NCBI RefSeq assembly: GCF_011761355.1
Contig: NZ_JAASRW010000006.1
Location: forward strand, 496,001 to 560,000
Direction of reading: 5' to 3'
Origin: Paenibacillus lupini
Lineage (GTDB): Bacteria; Bacillota; Bacilli; Paenibacillales; Paenibacillaceae
Length of the DNA: 64,000 bases
Made by a program: the position numbers and the translations under genes. Below the pieces are notes generated by a model, which was given only the letters and a program-made list of their open reading frames with translations, had not been told where the DNA came from and did no database searches. Of this stretch, positions 51,152-59,526 are shown in pieces. Each line of letters opens with the position of its first letter. Position 1 is the stretch's first letter.

Positions 51152-51180
51152 AAAAAAAGCTGAGCACAAGCGCGCTCAGC
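51152..51180 (-). terminator. Terminator of IscA/ErpA-like gene
   Basis: GCTGAGC (minus strand) pairs with GCTCAGC, followed by TTTTTTT. It overlaps the last codons of the gene. Confidence 0.8.
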
Positions 51181-51532
51181 AGTCACTATCCGGTTTACCA
51201 GCCGCAGCAGCGGTACGGAAGCTCGAGCCGCATCCGCAAGTTGCAGTTGCGTTCGGGTTCTCGATTGTGAAGCCGCCGCCCATTGCCGACTCTTTCCAGT
51301 CGATAACAAGACCGAACAGGTATTTCAAGCTGTCATCGTCAACAACAACTTTGAGGTCTGCGACCTCCAATGACTTATCGTTCTCATGCTCTTCATCGTC
51401 GAAGCCCATGCCGTAGGAGAAGCCTGTGCAGCCGCCTTCCTTCACGCCGATGCGCAGGAACAGCCCAGGAGTTCCTTCCTCTTCGAGCATTTCTTTTATT
51501 TTGTCAGATGCCGATTCACTAATAGTGATCAT
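51176..51532 (-). CDS. HesB/IscA/ErpA-type iron-sulfur assembly protein (YutM-like)
   Basis: 118 aa, AGGAGG before the ATG. Conserved cysteines: GGCTGFSYGM near residue 35 and CGCGSSF near 98, the A-type carrier ligands. ESAMGGGFTIENPNA matches the family. It hands Fe-S clusters to target proteins. Near NifU-like, YuzB and YutJ genes, as in B. subtilis. Confidence 0.9.
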   Translation of the reverse strand: MITISESASDKIKEMLEEEGTPGLFLRIGVKEGGCTGFSYGMGFDDEEHENDKSLEVADLKVVVDDDSLKYLFGLVIDWKESAMGGGFTIENPNATATCGCGSSFRTAAAAGKPDSDC

Positions 51533-51656
51533 ACTTCGTACCTCCTCTATATAAATGTAATAAATGTATCGTTGTAGTTACAGTATACTCTTCTTCCCCC
51601 GGTTCCTCAAGAGACCAATGCCTGCCGCTCTTGATGAATATTCAAGACTTTAGGTG

Positions 51657-51685
51657 TTGCCCCATGTAACGTACAGGTTTATAAT
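51657..51685 (+). promoter_or_regulatory. mqnE promoter
   Basis: TTGCCC (51657-51662), 17 bp, TATAAT (51680-51685). It leaves a leader of about 150 nt in which I see no recognisable element. Confidence 0.55.
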
Positions 51686-51841
51686 AATGGATAGCTTTCT
51701 TTATCGGATGAGCAAGTTATTTTTTTCACAAGGTATCGCTCGAGCTTGATCCATTCCTTGCTCTGATAACAAGGACGATATCGACAGCATGCCACATTGT
51801 AGTATTACAGAATTATTTTAAAGATGAAGGAGGTTGCCAAG

Positions 51842-52945
51842 ATGAACATCGCCATCCCATCTGATAATAAGCAAATGCAGGAAATTATCGAGAAGGTGCG
51901 TAATGGAGAACGTCTTACACTTGAGGACGGTGTATTCCTCTACAAATCGGACGATCTGCTTACGATCGGGCAACTCGCAAATGAAGTTAATCTTCGTAAG
52001 AACGGTAAGAAAGTTTATTTTATCGAGAACATGAGCTTGTACTTTACGAACGTCTGTGAAGCGCATTGTGCTTTCTGTAACTTCCGTAGAGACGAAGGCG
52101 CTCCTGGTTCCTACACGCTGTCCGGTCAGGAAATGATCGAATACGTGGAGCAGCACTTCCACCCTGGTGTACGAGAATTCCATATTGTCGGCGGTCATAA
52201 CCCACATGTTCCGTTCCAATATTATGTCGATTCCCTGAAGGCATTAAATGAGCGCTTCCCAGAAGTAACGCTCAAAGCCTACACAGCTGCGGAAATCGAC
52301 TTTTTCTCGCGTATTAGCGGCTTAAGCTACAAGGAAGTATTGGAAGAACTGATGAAAGTTGGTCTCAAATCACTTACGGGCGGCGGAGCAGAAATATTAT
52401 CTGACCATTACCGTAAAAAAATGCGCGTTGATAAAGCTGATGTGAGCCAATATTTAGAGGTGCACCGCACGGCTCATAATCTTGGACTGCGCACACATAC
52501 AACGATGCTGTACGGTTCGATTGAATCACATGAGGATCGTGTTCGTCACATGATGCAGATCCGCGAGCTTCAGGATGAAACAAACGGCTTCCAGGTCTTT
52601 ATTCCATTGTCGATGCAGCCAATTAATCCTAAGGCCGGCATTCGCCGTCGTAATTCTGCCTTTGAGGATTTGAAGACCATTGCAATCAGCCGTCTGATGC
52701 TTGATAACATCCAGCATATTAAAGCTTACTTCATTAACATCGGTACTCAGCTGACTCAGGTTGCACTGACGATGGGTGCATCCGATGCTCACGGTACAAT
52801 TGTTAAAGAAAAAATCAGTCATGCGGCTGGCGCACTTACGCCAGAAGGTATTACGCGTGAAGATCTGTTGTGGCTCATTAGAGGAGCCGGACGTATTCCT
52901 GTGGAGAGAGATACGTTCTACAACGAAATCAAAGTCTATGAGTAA
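51842..52945 (+). CDS. mqnE: Aminofutalosine synthase MqnE (radical SAM)
   Basis: 367 aa from ATG 51842, with GGAGG 8 nt upstream. Radical-SAM cluster motif CEAHCAFCNF near residue 70; VGGHNPHVPFQYYVDSLKAL, KAYTAAEIDFF and LTGGGAEIL fit MqnE better than MqnC (whose motif usually reads CxxxCxFCAFYR). It makes aminofutalosine in the futalosine route to menaquinone. Followed 73 bp later by yutJ. Confidence 0.88.
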   Translation: MNIAIPSDNKQMQEIIEKVRNGERLTLEDGVFLYKSDDLLTIGQLANEVNLRKNGKKVYFIENMSLYFTNVCEAHCAFCNFRRDEGAPGSYTLSGQEMIEYVEQHFHPGVREFHIVGGHNPHVPFQYYVDSLKALNERFPEVTLKAYTAAEIDFFSRISGLSYKEVLEELMKVGLKSLTGGGAEILSDHYRKKMRVDKADVSQYLEVHRTAHNLGLRTHTTMLYGSIESHEDRVRHMMQIRELQDETNGFQVFIPLSMQPINPKAGIRRRNSAFEDLKTIAISRLMLDNIQHIKAYFINIGTQLTQVALTMGASDAHGTIVKEKISHAAGALTPEGITREDLLWLIRGAGRIPVERDTFYNEIKVYE

Positions 52946-53018
52946 TGATGCGAAGAGACGCACATATTAGGCACAAACAACAAAGCAATCATCATTTGGA
53001 GTTGGGTAGGGAAATCAT

Positions 53019-54086
53019 ATGAGAAAATTCGTAATTTTGGGCGGCGGTTACGGCGGTCAGGCAATTGCTGCAGATGTTATAGAGAAGCAGCTGCCAATCG
53101 ACGTCGAGGTCATTCTCGTTGACCGTATGCCTTATCAAGGCCTTAAAACGGAGTATTACGCACTTGCAGCAGGTACGGTATCGGATCTCGATATCCGTGT
53201 TAAGTTCCCGCAGGATCCACGACTTACGACTTGTTATGGAGAAGTCTTGGATATCGATCTTGAGAATAAGTTTGTTCATCTGGAAGGTCAGGATCCAATC
53301 GATTACGAATGGCTGGTTGTTGGACTTGGCTGTACGGATAATTATCACGGCATCGAAGGTGCAGAAGAGTTCTCGACTAGTATTCAAACACTCTCGAATG
53401 CACGTAAAACATACCAACTGCTAAACGACATTAAGCCTTACGGCCAAGTGTCCATTATCGGAGGCGGTTTGAGCGGCGTAGAGGTTGCTGCCGAGCTGCG
53501 CGAAGCCCGCTCTGACCTGAACATCCGCATTATTGACCGTGGACCAAGCGTTATGTCCGCTTTTCCTGGATCACTTCAGAAGTTTGTTTCTTCATGGTTC
53601 AGAGAGCATAATGTTGAGATGCTAAGCCATATTTCCTTGTGTCGTCTTGAGCAAGGTGCTTTGCATGATTCCAACACGGATCAAACGATCCTGACAGACG
53701 TGACGGTATGGACAGCTGGTATTCAGCCAGTTGAAATTGTTCAACGCATGAATCTGCCGAAAGACAAACAAGGCCGACTTATTGTGAATGAATACCATCA
53801 ATTGCCGGACTATAACGATGTCTTTATTTGCGGTGACTGTGCATCCCTGCCATTCTCACCAAGCGGTCAAGCGGCTGGTGCACAAGGCAAGCAAATCGCC
53901 GAGGTCATGCATGCCATTTGGAGTAATAAGACGCCTAAGCTTGGCAAACTCAAGCTGAAGGGTGTAATGGGTTCCCTTGGTAAGAAAAGCGGCTTTGGCC
54001 TCATGGGCAGCACGCCAATGATGGGGAAAATTCCGCGTTTGATCAAGAGCGGTATCCTCTGGAAATCGAAACGCCATTTTGGTTAG
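53019..54086 (+). CDS. yutJ: NADH dehydrogenase-like flavoprotein (YutJ-like)
   Basis: 355 aa. FAD motif VILGGGYGGQAIAADV, second motif IIGGGLSGVEVAAEL near residue 145, and VFICGDCASLPFSPSGQAAGAQG. C-terminus shorter than true NDH-2 and without a clear membrane anchor. In B. subtilis yutJ lies next to yuzB and yutI, as here. Electron acceptor not known. Confidence 0.85.
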   Translation: MRKFVILGGGYGGQAIAADVIEKQLPIDVEVILVDRMPYQGLKTEYYALAAGTVSDLDIRVKFPQDPRLTTCYGEVLDIDLENKFVHLEGQDPIDYEWLVVGLGCTDNYHGIEGAEEFSTSIQTLSNARKTYQLLNDIKPYGQVSIIGGGLSGVEVAAELREARSDLNIRIIDRGPSVMSAFPGSLQKFVSSWFREHNVEMLSHISLCRLEQGALHDSNTDQTILTDVTVWTAGIQPVEIVQRMNLPKDKQGRLIVNEYHQLPDYNDVFICGDCASLPFSPSGQAAGAQGKQIAEVMHAIWSNKTPKLGKLKLKGVMGSLGKKSGFGLMGSTPMMGKIPRLIKSGILWKSKRHFG

Positions 54087-54088
54087 AA

Positions 54089-54322
54089 TTATTGCTTAAT
54101 GCTGATGATATCTCGAATACGAATGGTCAGATCATCTACGGAGTCTGCTGCAACAATCATGCCGTTCACTAACGCGAATGGTTTCAAATAACATTCTCCG
54201 CAATTGCCAAGACATCCGTATTCGACCACTTTCAGCTGTTCATTTTGTTCCAGCTGCTTCATGATTTGTTCTGTACCATGATGCATATTGCCATTACAAA
54301 ACTCAATAAGTGGTTTAGACAT
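54089..54322 (-). CDS. yuzB: YuzB-like protein (DUF1450)
   Basis: 77 aa from ATG 54322 (MSKPLIEFCNGN), with AGGTGAT upstream. Conserved cysteines: FCNGN, then GCLGNCGECYLKPFALVNG, the DUF1450 signature and thioredoxin- or ferredoxin-like. Tail-to-tail with yutJ (2 bp apart). Probably redox or Fe-S related. Confidence 0.85.
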   Translation of the reverse strand: MSKPLIEFCNGNMHHGTEQIMKQLEQNEQLKVVEYGCLGNCGECYLKPFALVNGMIVAADSVDDLTIRIRDIISIKQ

Positions 54323-54409
54323 TTTTCGAATCACCTGGCCTTAACGGTTGATATCCATTTTCAATCCTTGCACTTTGTATTATAATAGGGGAGAAAGGAG
54401 ATGATTGCA

Positions 54410-54655
54410 ATGAGTGAACAAGCACAAGATACAATGTACGATGAAGTATTGGACGTACTGGATAAATTGCGTCCGTTCCTGCAACGTGACGGTGGCGACG
54501 TAGAATTGGTGGACGTAGAGGACGGTATCGTTAAACTTCGTCTGATGGGTGCATGCGGAAGCTGCCCAAGTTCCACAATTACACTGAAAGCCGGCATCGA
54601 GCGCGCTTTGCTCGAAGAGGTTGAAGGCGTACAGGAAGTTGTTCAAGTATTCTAA
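54410..54655 (+). CDS. yutI: NifU C-terminal-domain Fe-S scaffold (YutI-like)
   Basis: 81 aa from ATG 54410, with AAAGGAG upstream. Contains RPFLQRDGGDVELVDV and the CxxC motif in LMGACGSCPSSTITLKAGIE, the NfuA/YutI cluster-binding site. Carrier or scaffold for [4Fe-4S] clusters. Divergent from yuzB; own terminator. Confidence 0.92.
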   Translation: MSEQAQDTMYDEVLDVLDKLRPFLQRDGGDVELVDVEDGIVKLRLMGACGSCPSSTITLKAGIERALLEEVEGVQEVVQVF

Positions 54656-54670
54656 GCTTAGCCTTAATGC

Positions 54671-54713
54671 AAAAAGAGTCTTGCCCGCTACAAGCAGGCA
54701 AGACTCTTTTTTT
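54671..54713. terminator. Terminator shared by yutI-like and SDR genes
   Basis: AAAAAGAGTCTTGCC pairs with GGCAAGACTCTTTTTTT. Confidence 0.9.
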
Positions 54714-54719
54714 GTTATC

Positions 54720-55499
54720 TTATAACCCAATAATATTAGAACGAATGGCGTCAAAGCCGCCGGTCACATTAATAATGCTGCCTGTCAGGAAATCGGATTT
54801 GGATTGACATAAGAATCCGATCACTCTTGCTACATCCTCACCGGTTCCAGGTCTCCCAATCGGGGATTCCAGGTCCCGAAGTGCTGCGGCATCATCAATT
54901 GTCATCTCTTTATTCAGTCCTCGAATATCGCCGGGTGCAATCATGTTGACGGTGATGCCATGTGGCGCTTCTTCTACTGCCAATGATTTAGTGAAAGAGA
55001 CCAGCCCCGTTTTAGCTGCCGCATAGACAGCCCTGTGAGGCCACGCTCTTGCTTCGTCCGCATGGCCAAAGCCAAGGTGCACAATCCGTCCCCAGCCTCT
55101 CTCACGCATGCCAGGGAGCAGCTTATGATCAAGCAGCATCACACCAAGCAGATTACCGTTTAACAGCTTTATAATCATCTCTTCGCTGTATTCGGCGAAC
55201 AGACGACGCTCACGCATGAACGGACCAGCGTTATTCACCAGAATATCGACGCCGCCATTCCAGGCTTCCGCAGCTGCAGCAAGCTTTGCTACACCAACAG
55301 GACTTGCAATATCGCCTTGTATAGCCGTTGCTCTTACACCTAGCTTCTCGATCTCACTCTGTAACTCCAGCGCCTCTTGCCCGCTCTCCAGGTAGTTTAA
55401 CACGATGCTGCAGCCAAGACTTGCGAGCTGCAATGCAGTTCGTTTGCCAAGCCCTTTGGCGCTCCCAGTTACAAGCGCCGTTCTGCCCATCAGCTCCAC
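54720..55499 (-). CDS. Short-chain dehydrogenase/reductase
   Basis: 259 aa from GTG 55499, which has AGGGGG 7 nt upstream; a TTG at 55505 is too close to it. Rossmann motif TGSAKGLGKR near residue 10, NNAG near 88, catalytic YAAAK near 155, and a C-terminal TGSIINVTGGFDA. Where the usual catalytic serine block is expected it reads HLGFGHAD, so the Ser of the S-Y-K triad is not obvious. Substrate unknown; last gene of the ctaA-UbiD-HEPN cluster. Confidence 0.88.
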   Translation of the reverse strand: MELMGRTALVTGSAKGLGKRTALQLASLGCSIVLNYLESGQEALELQSEIEKLGVRATAIQGDIASPVGVAKLAAAAEAWNGGVDILVNNAGPFMRERRLFAEYSEEMIIKLLNGNLLGVMLLDHKLLPGMRERGWGRIVHLGFGHADEARAWPHRAVYAAAKTGLVSFTKSLAVEEAPHGITVNMIAPGDIRGLNKEMTIDDAAALRDLESPIGRPGTGEDVARVIGFLCQSKSDFLTGSIINVTGGFDAIRSNIIGL

Positions 55500-55522
55500 G
55501 AGCAATCCCCCTCGCGATTCGC

Positions 55523-56230
55523 TTACCTGGTTCGTATAAATTTGCAGGCATAATCAAAGGTAAGACGTAATGATCCTGTCACCAACTGTAATCCATCCTG
55601 TAGATCCTGTGACTGCCCTTCAATATTCTCAAGGTGCACTTCCTCACCATACATCGTATGGCTTTGGGCTAGGTCATCCTGCATTTCCGTATTCATATAG
55701 TGAATCTCCGTGTTACGGCGCTTCCGCAGCCGGCCCATCGGCTCCTTGAGGCTTTCCTTGATATCGCTAAGCTTCCAGGTCAGATCCGGATGCGCCTTCT
55801 TGTCACGCATATTGCGAAGAACGGTGAAGTAGGAGAAATGTGGCTTGATCCGCTCCGTCTTCATTCCGAGCATATCATTGAGCAATATGCTCAATTTATC
55901 AAGTAAGGCGAAAATCCGGATAAATGCATTTTTGTCGAAATACACATAGCGCTGGTAGTTCAGCATCTCTTCCTCCGACATCTGACTGACCGATGAAGCC
56001 TTAATCTTCTCCTTGAAGCGCCGAGCGGCATAACAGCTCTGCTCGATTTCGTTCAAGGATGCAAGTAGACCCTTCGTCCATACCTCGTAGGTACGCAGTT
56101 TATGGTCCAAATCCTTGCCCGCCTCGATCTTCTCGTGAAGCAGTGACACGAACTGATTCATCAGCTGTATCGTTTCAGCAAGACGACCTTCCGGCTCCCG
56201 TTCCGGTTCATTGAATAGAAAACGCAGCAT
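55523..56230 (-). CDS. HEPN-like protein (Cthe_2314-like)
   Basis: 235 aa, helical. It carries an RxxxxH motif (RNTEIH near residue 173), the catalytic signature of HEPN ribonucleases, preceded by helices with MRDKKAHPDLTWK. From memory it fits the Cthe_2314-like HEPN group found in Bacillota. No partner nucleotidyltransferase gene is adjacent. Sits between the UbiD decarboxylase (32 bp) and SDR genes in one apparent operon. Confidence 0.65.
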   Translation of the reverse strand: MLRFLFNEPEREPEGRLAETIQLMNQFVSLLHEKIEAGKDLDHKLRTYEVWTKGLLASLNEIEQSCYAARRFKEKIKASSVSQMSEEEMLNYQRYVYFDKNAFIRIFALLDKLSILLNDMLGMKTERIKPHFSYFTVLRNMRDKKAHPDLTWKLSDIKESLKEPMGRLRKRRNTEIHYMNTEMQDDLAQSHTMYGEEVHLENIEGQSQDLQDGLQLVTGSLRLTFDYACKFIRTR

Positions 56231-56262
56231 CGGCCGCTCCCGCCTCTCTTAGCGATTCATGA

Positions 56263-58023
56263 TTAGAAGTACTCGTTCCATCTACGGTCAACCAGCTCCG
56301 TAATATCCTCACGTGTGAATAGTTCATCCGGATAACCCGGCTTCATTCTTGCATCAATCACGATTGGCAGTTTATAGCCAAAATGATGACGGCGAATATC
56401 GGCATTGGCATAAATATCATCCGCGGGATTGAACCGAGTAAATACCGTCCATAAGAATGACGTTTGGCCATGAGCAATATCAGCGTCATCAACTAGGAAG
56501 ATAAGCGGCCATTCTGTACCACGTTCCGACAATCTTGCAAGCAGGCGTTCCGCAAGCTGCGGCTCTGCTTCATAGGCTGCTCCGGATACAACAAGACATC
56601 CTCGGCAATAGACTTGTGCATGATTGATTTCTTCAATAACGCCTTCCTCATAGCTCGATGGCAGCTCTCGAATGGGCTCACCAACACCAAGCATAACCGC
56701 TTTACTGCCATGATTAAATTTGCCGCTTGTATAGTCCAGCGTATCATGTGACGTTTCATCAAAGACAAACAGATCGGTCTGCGGCTGGAACCGCTCAAGC
56801 ACCGTCTCAAGCAAGACGTCGAAGCGCGACAAGTCAATTGGCTGATCAGTCAGGATGAGGAATTTCGTTAAGGTCAACTGACCTTGGCCAAGAATACTGA
56901 ATGCCGTAGAAAGCGCCTCACGGGAATACGATTCGCGTACAACTGCTGCTGCCAGCGCATGTACTCCGGCTTCCGCGTATGCCCACAGTTCTCTGACGCC
57001 TGGCATAACCATCGGGAATGCCGGTGCCAGCAGACGCTGCAAATACTCGCCTAAATAATAGTCTTCTTGACGAGGTTTGCCCACGATCGTAGCCGGGTAG
57101 ATCGCATCCTTACGATGCCAAACATGATTAACGTTAAATACAGGGAAATCATGAACAAGCGAATAATACCCAAAGTGATCGCCAAATGGCCCTTCGGCTC
57201 TGCGAATATGCGGCGGTACATGACCGCTGATCACAAATTCTGCTTCTGCTGGAATCCGATGTTTGCTATGCGGATCAGCTACAACCGGCAGCTTACCTCC
57301 CAAGATGAGTGAAGCCATAAGCAGCTCAGGCAGATGTTCTGGCAGCGGTGCGATCGCAGAAGCGATTAGTGCCGGAGGACCGCCAAGGAAGACAGACACC
57401 GGCAGCGCTTCGTTACGCTGCTCCGCTTCGTGATAATGGAAACCGCCGCCTTTATGTATTTGCCAATGCATGCCCGTAGTAGAATCATCAAAGATTTGCA
57501 TACGGTACATCCCTAGATTATGCGCTTTGCGGGATTTTAAGCTCTCCGTATAGACAAGCGGCAGCGTTACAAACGGTCCGCCATCCTCCTGCCAGCTCGT
57601 TACTCTCGGGAGATCCTTCAGCGGGTTTTGACGTTTCAGAGACTGCAGGATCGGTGCCGTACCGCTTGGCACCTCTTTCATGCCTACCTTAAGCATGTCC
57701 CAAATGAGTTTTTTCTCACCCCACAAGGCTTTAGGCGTTGGCGGCATAATACGATCTGCGGCACCAACAATCTGTTTCATAATTTCTTCGGGACGTGGTC
57801 CAAAAGCCAAATCGACACGACGACTTGTCCCGAACATATTCGTAAGAACAGGGAATGGAGTACCCTTCACATTGGTGAAAAGCAGCGCCGGCCCTTCCTC
57901 TTCAATGACGCGGCGGTGAATTTCCGCCAGCTCCAAATATGGATCAACCTGCACGTCAATGACGAGCAGGTCCTTTTCTTTCTTTAATACCTCAACAAAT
58001 TCACGCAGGTTTTGAAAACTCAA
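56263..58023 (-). CDS. UbiD-family decarboxylase (menaquinone biosynthesis type)
   Basis: 586 aa, usual for UbiD. Conserved prFMN/metal region TGMHWQIHKGGGFHYHEAEQ near residue 180, and AEFVISGHVPPHIRRAEGPFGDHFGYY with the catalytic Glu-Arg-Glu elements. In bacteria using the futalosine pathway, a UbiD-like enzyme (MqnL/MqnP type) decarboxylates the naphthoate intermediate; mqnE in this window supports that role. Overlaps ctaA by 4 bp. Confidence 0.85.
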   Translation of the reverse strand: MSFQNLREFVEVLKKEKDLLVIDVQVDPYLELAEIHRRVIEEEGPALLFTNVKGTPFPVLTNMFGTSRRVDLAFGPRPEEIMKQIVGAADRIMPPTPKALWGEKKLIWDMLKVGMKEVPSGTAPILQSLKRQNPLKDLPRVTSWQEDGGPFVTLPLVYTESLKSRKAHNLGMYRMQIFDDSTTGMHWQIHKGGGFHYHEAEQRNEALPVSVFLGGPPALIASAIAPLPEHLPELLMASLILGGKLPVVADPHSKHRIPAEAEFVISGHVPPHIRRAEGPFGDHFGYYSLVHDFPVFNVNHVWHRKDAIYPATIVGKPRQEDYYLGEYLQRLLAPAFPMVMPGVRELWAYAEAGVHALAAAVVRESYSREALSTAFSILGQGQLTLTKFLILTDQPIDLSRFDVLLETVLERFQPQTDLFVFDETSHDTLDYTSGKFNHGSKAVMLGVGEPIRELPSSYEEGVIEEINHAQVYCRGCLVVSGAAYEAEPQLAERLLARLSERGTEWPLIFLVDDADIAHGQTSFLWTVFTRFNPADDIYANADIRRHHFGYKLPIVIDARMKPGYPDELFTREDITELVDRRWNEYF

Positions 58024-58952
58024 ACTTTTTCCCGTCCTTCCCGCAGCCGCCAGGAACGTATCAGCATATCACTCAATATTCCAAACAAGCCCGTAATAAT
58101 CAGATTATGAAGCAAGTTCGTAAACAGGAACCAATCTTCGTTCCCAATTGTCTCCGTTAGCAGCGCACCACTCAAGATCTGCGCAATTACAAGGGTAAGC
58201 GCCCAGCCGGCAGATTTCGTAAGGCCTTCGCCTTTGCGGCTGATTTTCCGTACATGTACATACAATCCAATGAGAGCAAGACCAAAAATAAGTGCCCCTA
58301 TACGATGAATAAAGACTGCTGCTGTTGCACCTTCGAGCTCCGGTACAACTTCGCCGTTGCAAAGCGGCCAGCCGAGGCAGCCACCTGCCGAATCGGTATG
58401 GCGAATATAAGCACCGAGGTAAACCACAATATAACAAAATATGGAGACAGCCAGCATACGAGGGAAAATAGCGCGTGGCACTACAAACTCCGCAGGCTTG
58501 CCGTTCTTCGCACGGTAAGACCATACAACCAAAAGCAGCGTAAAAGCAAATGCGATCAAGGATATGCCGAAATGAATCGCCATAACCGCAGCAGACTGAT
58601 ACCAAACAACAGCTGCAGCGCCCATCAGCGCTTGAACAATCGTGAAGAGTAAAGCTCCGCTTGCATAGACAAACGGTTCTTTGTAATCAGGCTTATTTTT
58701 CCGAAACAGCAGGTAGATTGCAGCAAAGGCAGCCACAACGAGCAGACCTTCGAATCCGGTAATTAAACGATGTGAAAATTCAATCGCAGTTTCCATTGTA
58801 TAAGAAGGAATGAACTTACCGTTGCAAAGCGGCCAATCATCTCCGCACCCGCGTCCCGAATCGGTATTTGTAACAAGTGCTCCGGCGAGCAATACAAAAA
58901 GCATTCCGATGCACGATGCGAGAGCAAGCGTGCGAAAACGGCCGGTAACCAT
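58020..58952 (-). CDS. ctaA: Heme A synthase CtaA
   Basis: 310 aa, eight helices in two four-helix repeats. Each half has the cysteine-pair loop seen in Bacillus CtaA: GRGCGDDWPLCNG near residue 35 and GGCLGWPLCNG near 190. Conserved histidines: EFSHRLITG and VFIHRIGAL. Converts heme O to heme A for cytochrome oxidase. First gene of the four-gene run down to the SDR. Confidence 0.93.
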   Translation of the reverse strand: MVTGRFRTLALASCIGMLFVLLAGALVTNTDSGRGCGDDWPLCNGKFIPSYTMETAIEFSHRLITGFEGLLVVAAFAAIYLLFRKNKPDYKEPFVYASGALLFTIVQALMGAAAVVWYQSAAVMAIHFGISLIAFAFTLLLVVWSYRAKNGKPAEFVVPRAIFPRMLAVSIFCYIVVYLGAYIRHTDSAGGCLGWPLCNGEVVPELEGATAAVFIHRIGALIFGLALIGLYVHVRKISRKGEGLTKSAGWALTLVIAQILSGALLTETIGNEDWFLFTNLLHNLIITGLFGILSDMLIRSWRLREGREKV

Positions 58953-59093
58953 AATAAAATCACCTTTTTTCGGGGTTTTGTTGTCACCTCATTATAGCGA
59001 TTATAAGGGTCAAAAGCCATGTTGAAAATGTGACACTTCCTAGGGTGTGACAGTTCCGTGGCAATGATGCAGACGAGGAAAATCTTTAATAAG

Positions 59094-59138
59094 AAAAGCC
59101 CGAATCTCCTCCAATTTAGAAAGAGAATTCGGGCTTTT
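59094..59138 (-). terminator. Terminator of thioredoxin-like gene
   Basis: AAAAGCCCGAATCTC pairs with GAGAATTCGGGCTTTT. Confidence 0.8.
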
Positions 59139-59151
59139 GTGTATGTGTCTT

Positions 59152-59496
59152 TTAGTTCGGAAGTGCTTCCGCCACCTGCACGGCACGCTCCAGGAATTGT
59201 TCAATTTCTTCCCGTGTTTTACGCAGCTTGTTGACGAACCGAATCAATTCTTTGCCATTCCGAAAAGCAACGAAACTTGGAATGCCAAGAATGTTCAGCT
59301 CGGAGCATAGATCAGGCAGTTCATCACGGTCAATTTCGTAGAATGAAATTTTACCGCTGTTCTGCTGCTCTACATCCGGCATAAACGGATCAATATAATG
59401 GCAGTCTGGACACCAGGTCGTCTTAAATACCACCACTGTAATACCGCCGCCTTGAACTGCTTCACGGAAGGCCGCATCTGTTGATAATTTGATCAT
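59152..59496 (-). CDS. Thioredoxin-like protein
   Basis: 114 aa from ATG 59496; the ATG at 59505 directly abuts the GGGAGG ribosome site, so the second is chosen (9-nt spacing). Active site WCPDC near residue 29 and the cis-proline loop GIPSFV. Cytosolic, no signal. The WCPDC variant and length recall YtpP/YusE-type proteins. Lies 30 bp after the lipoprotein gene. Confidence 0.88.
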   Translation of the reverse strand: MIKLSTDAAFREAVQGGGITVVVFKTTWCPDCHYIDPFMPDVEQQNSGKISFYEIDRDELPDLCSELNILGIPSFVAFRNGKELIRFVNKLRKTREEIEQFLERAVQVAEALPN

Positions 59497-59526
59497 GCTG
59501 GTCATCCTCCCTGCTTAACTACAAGA

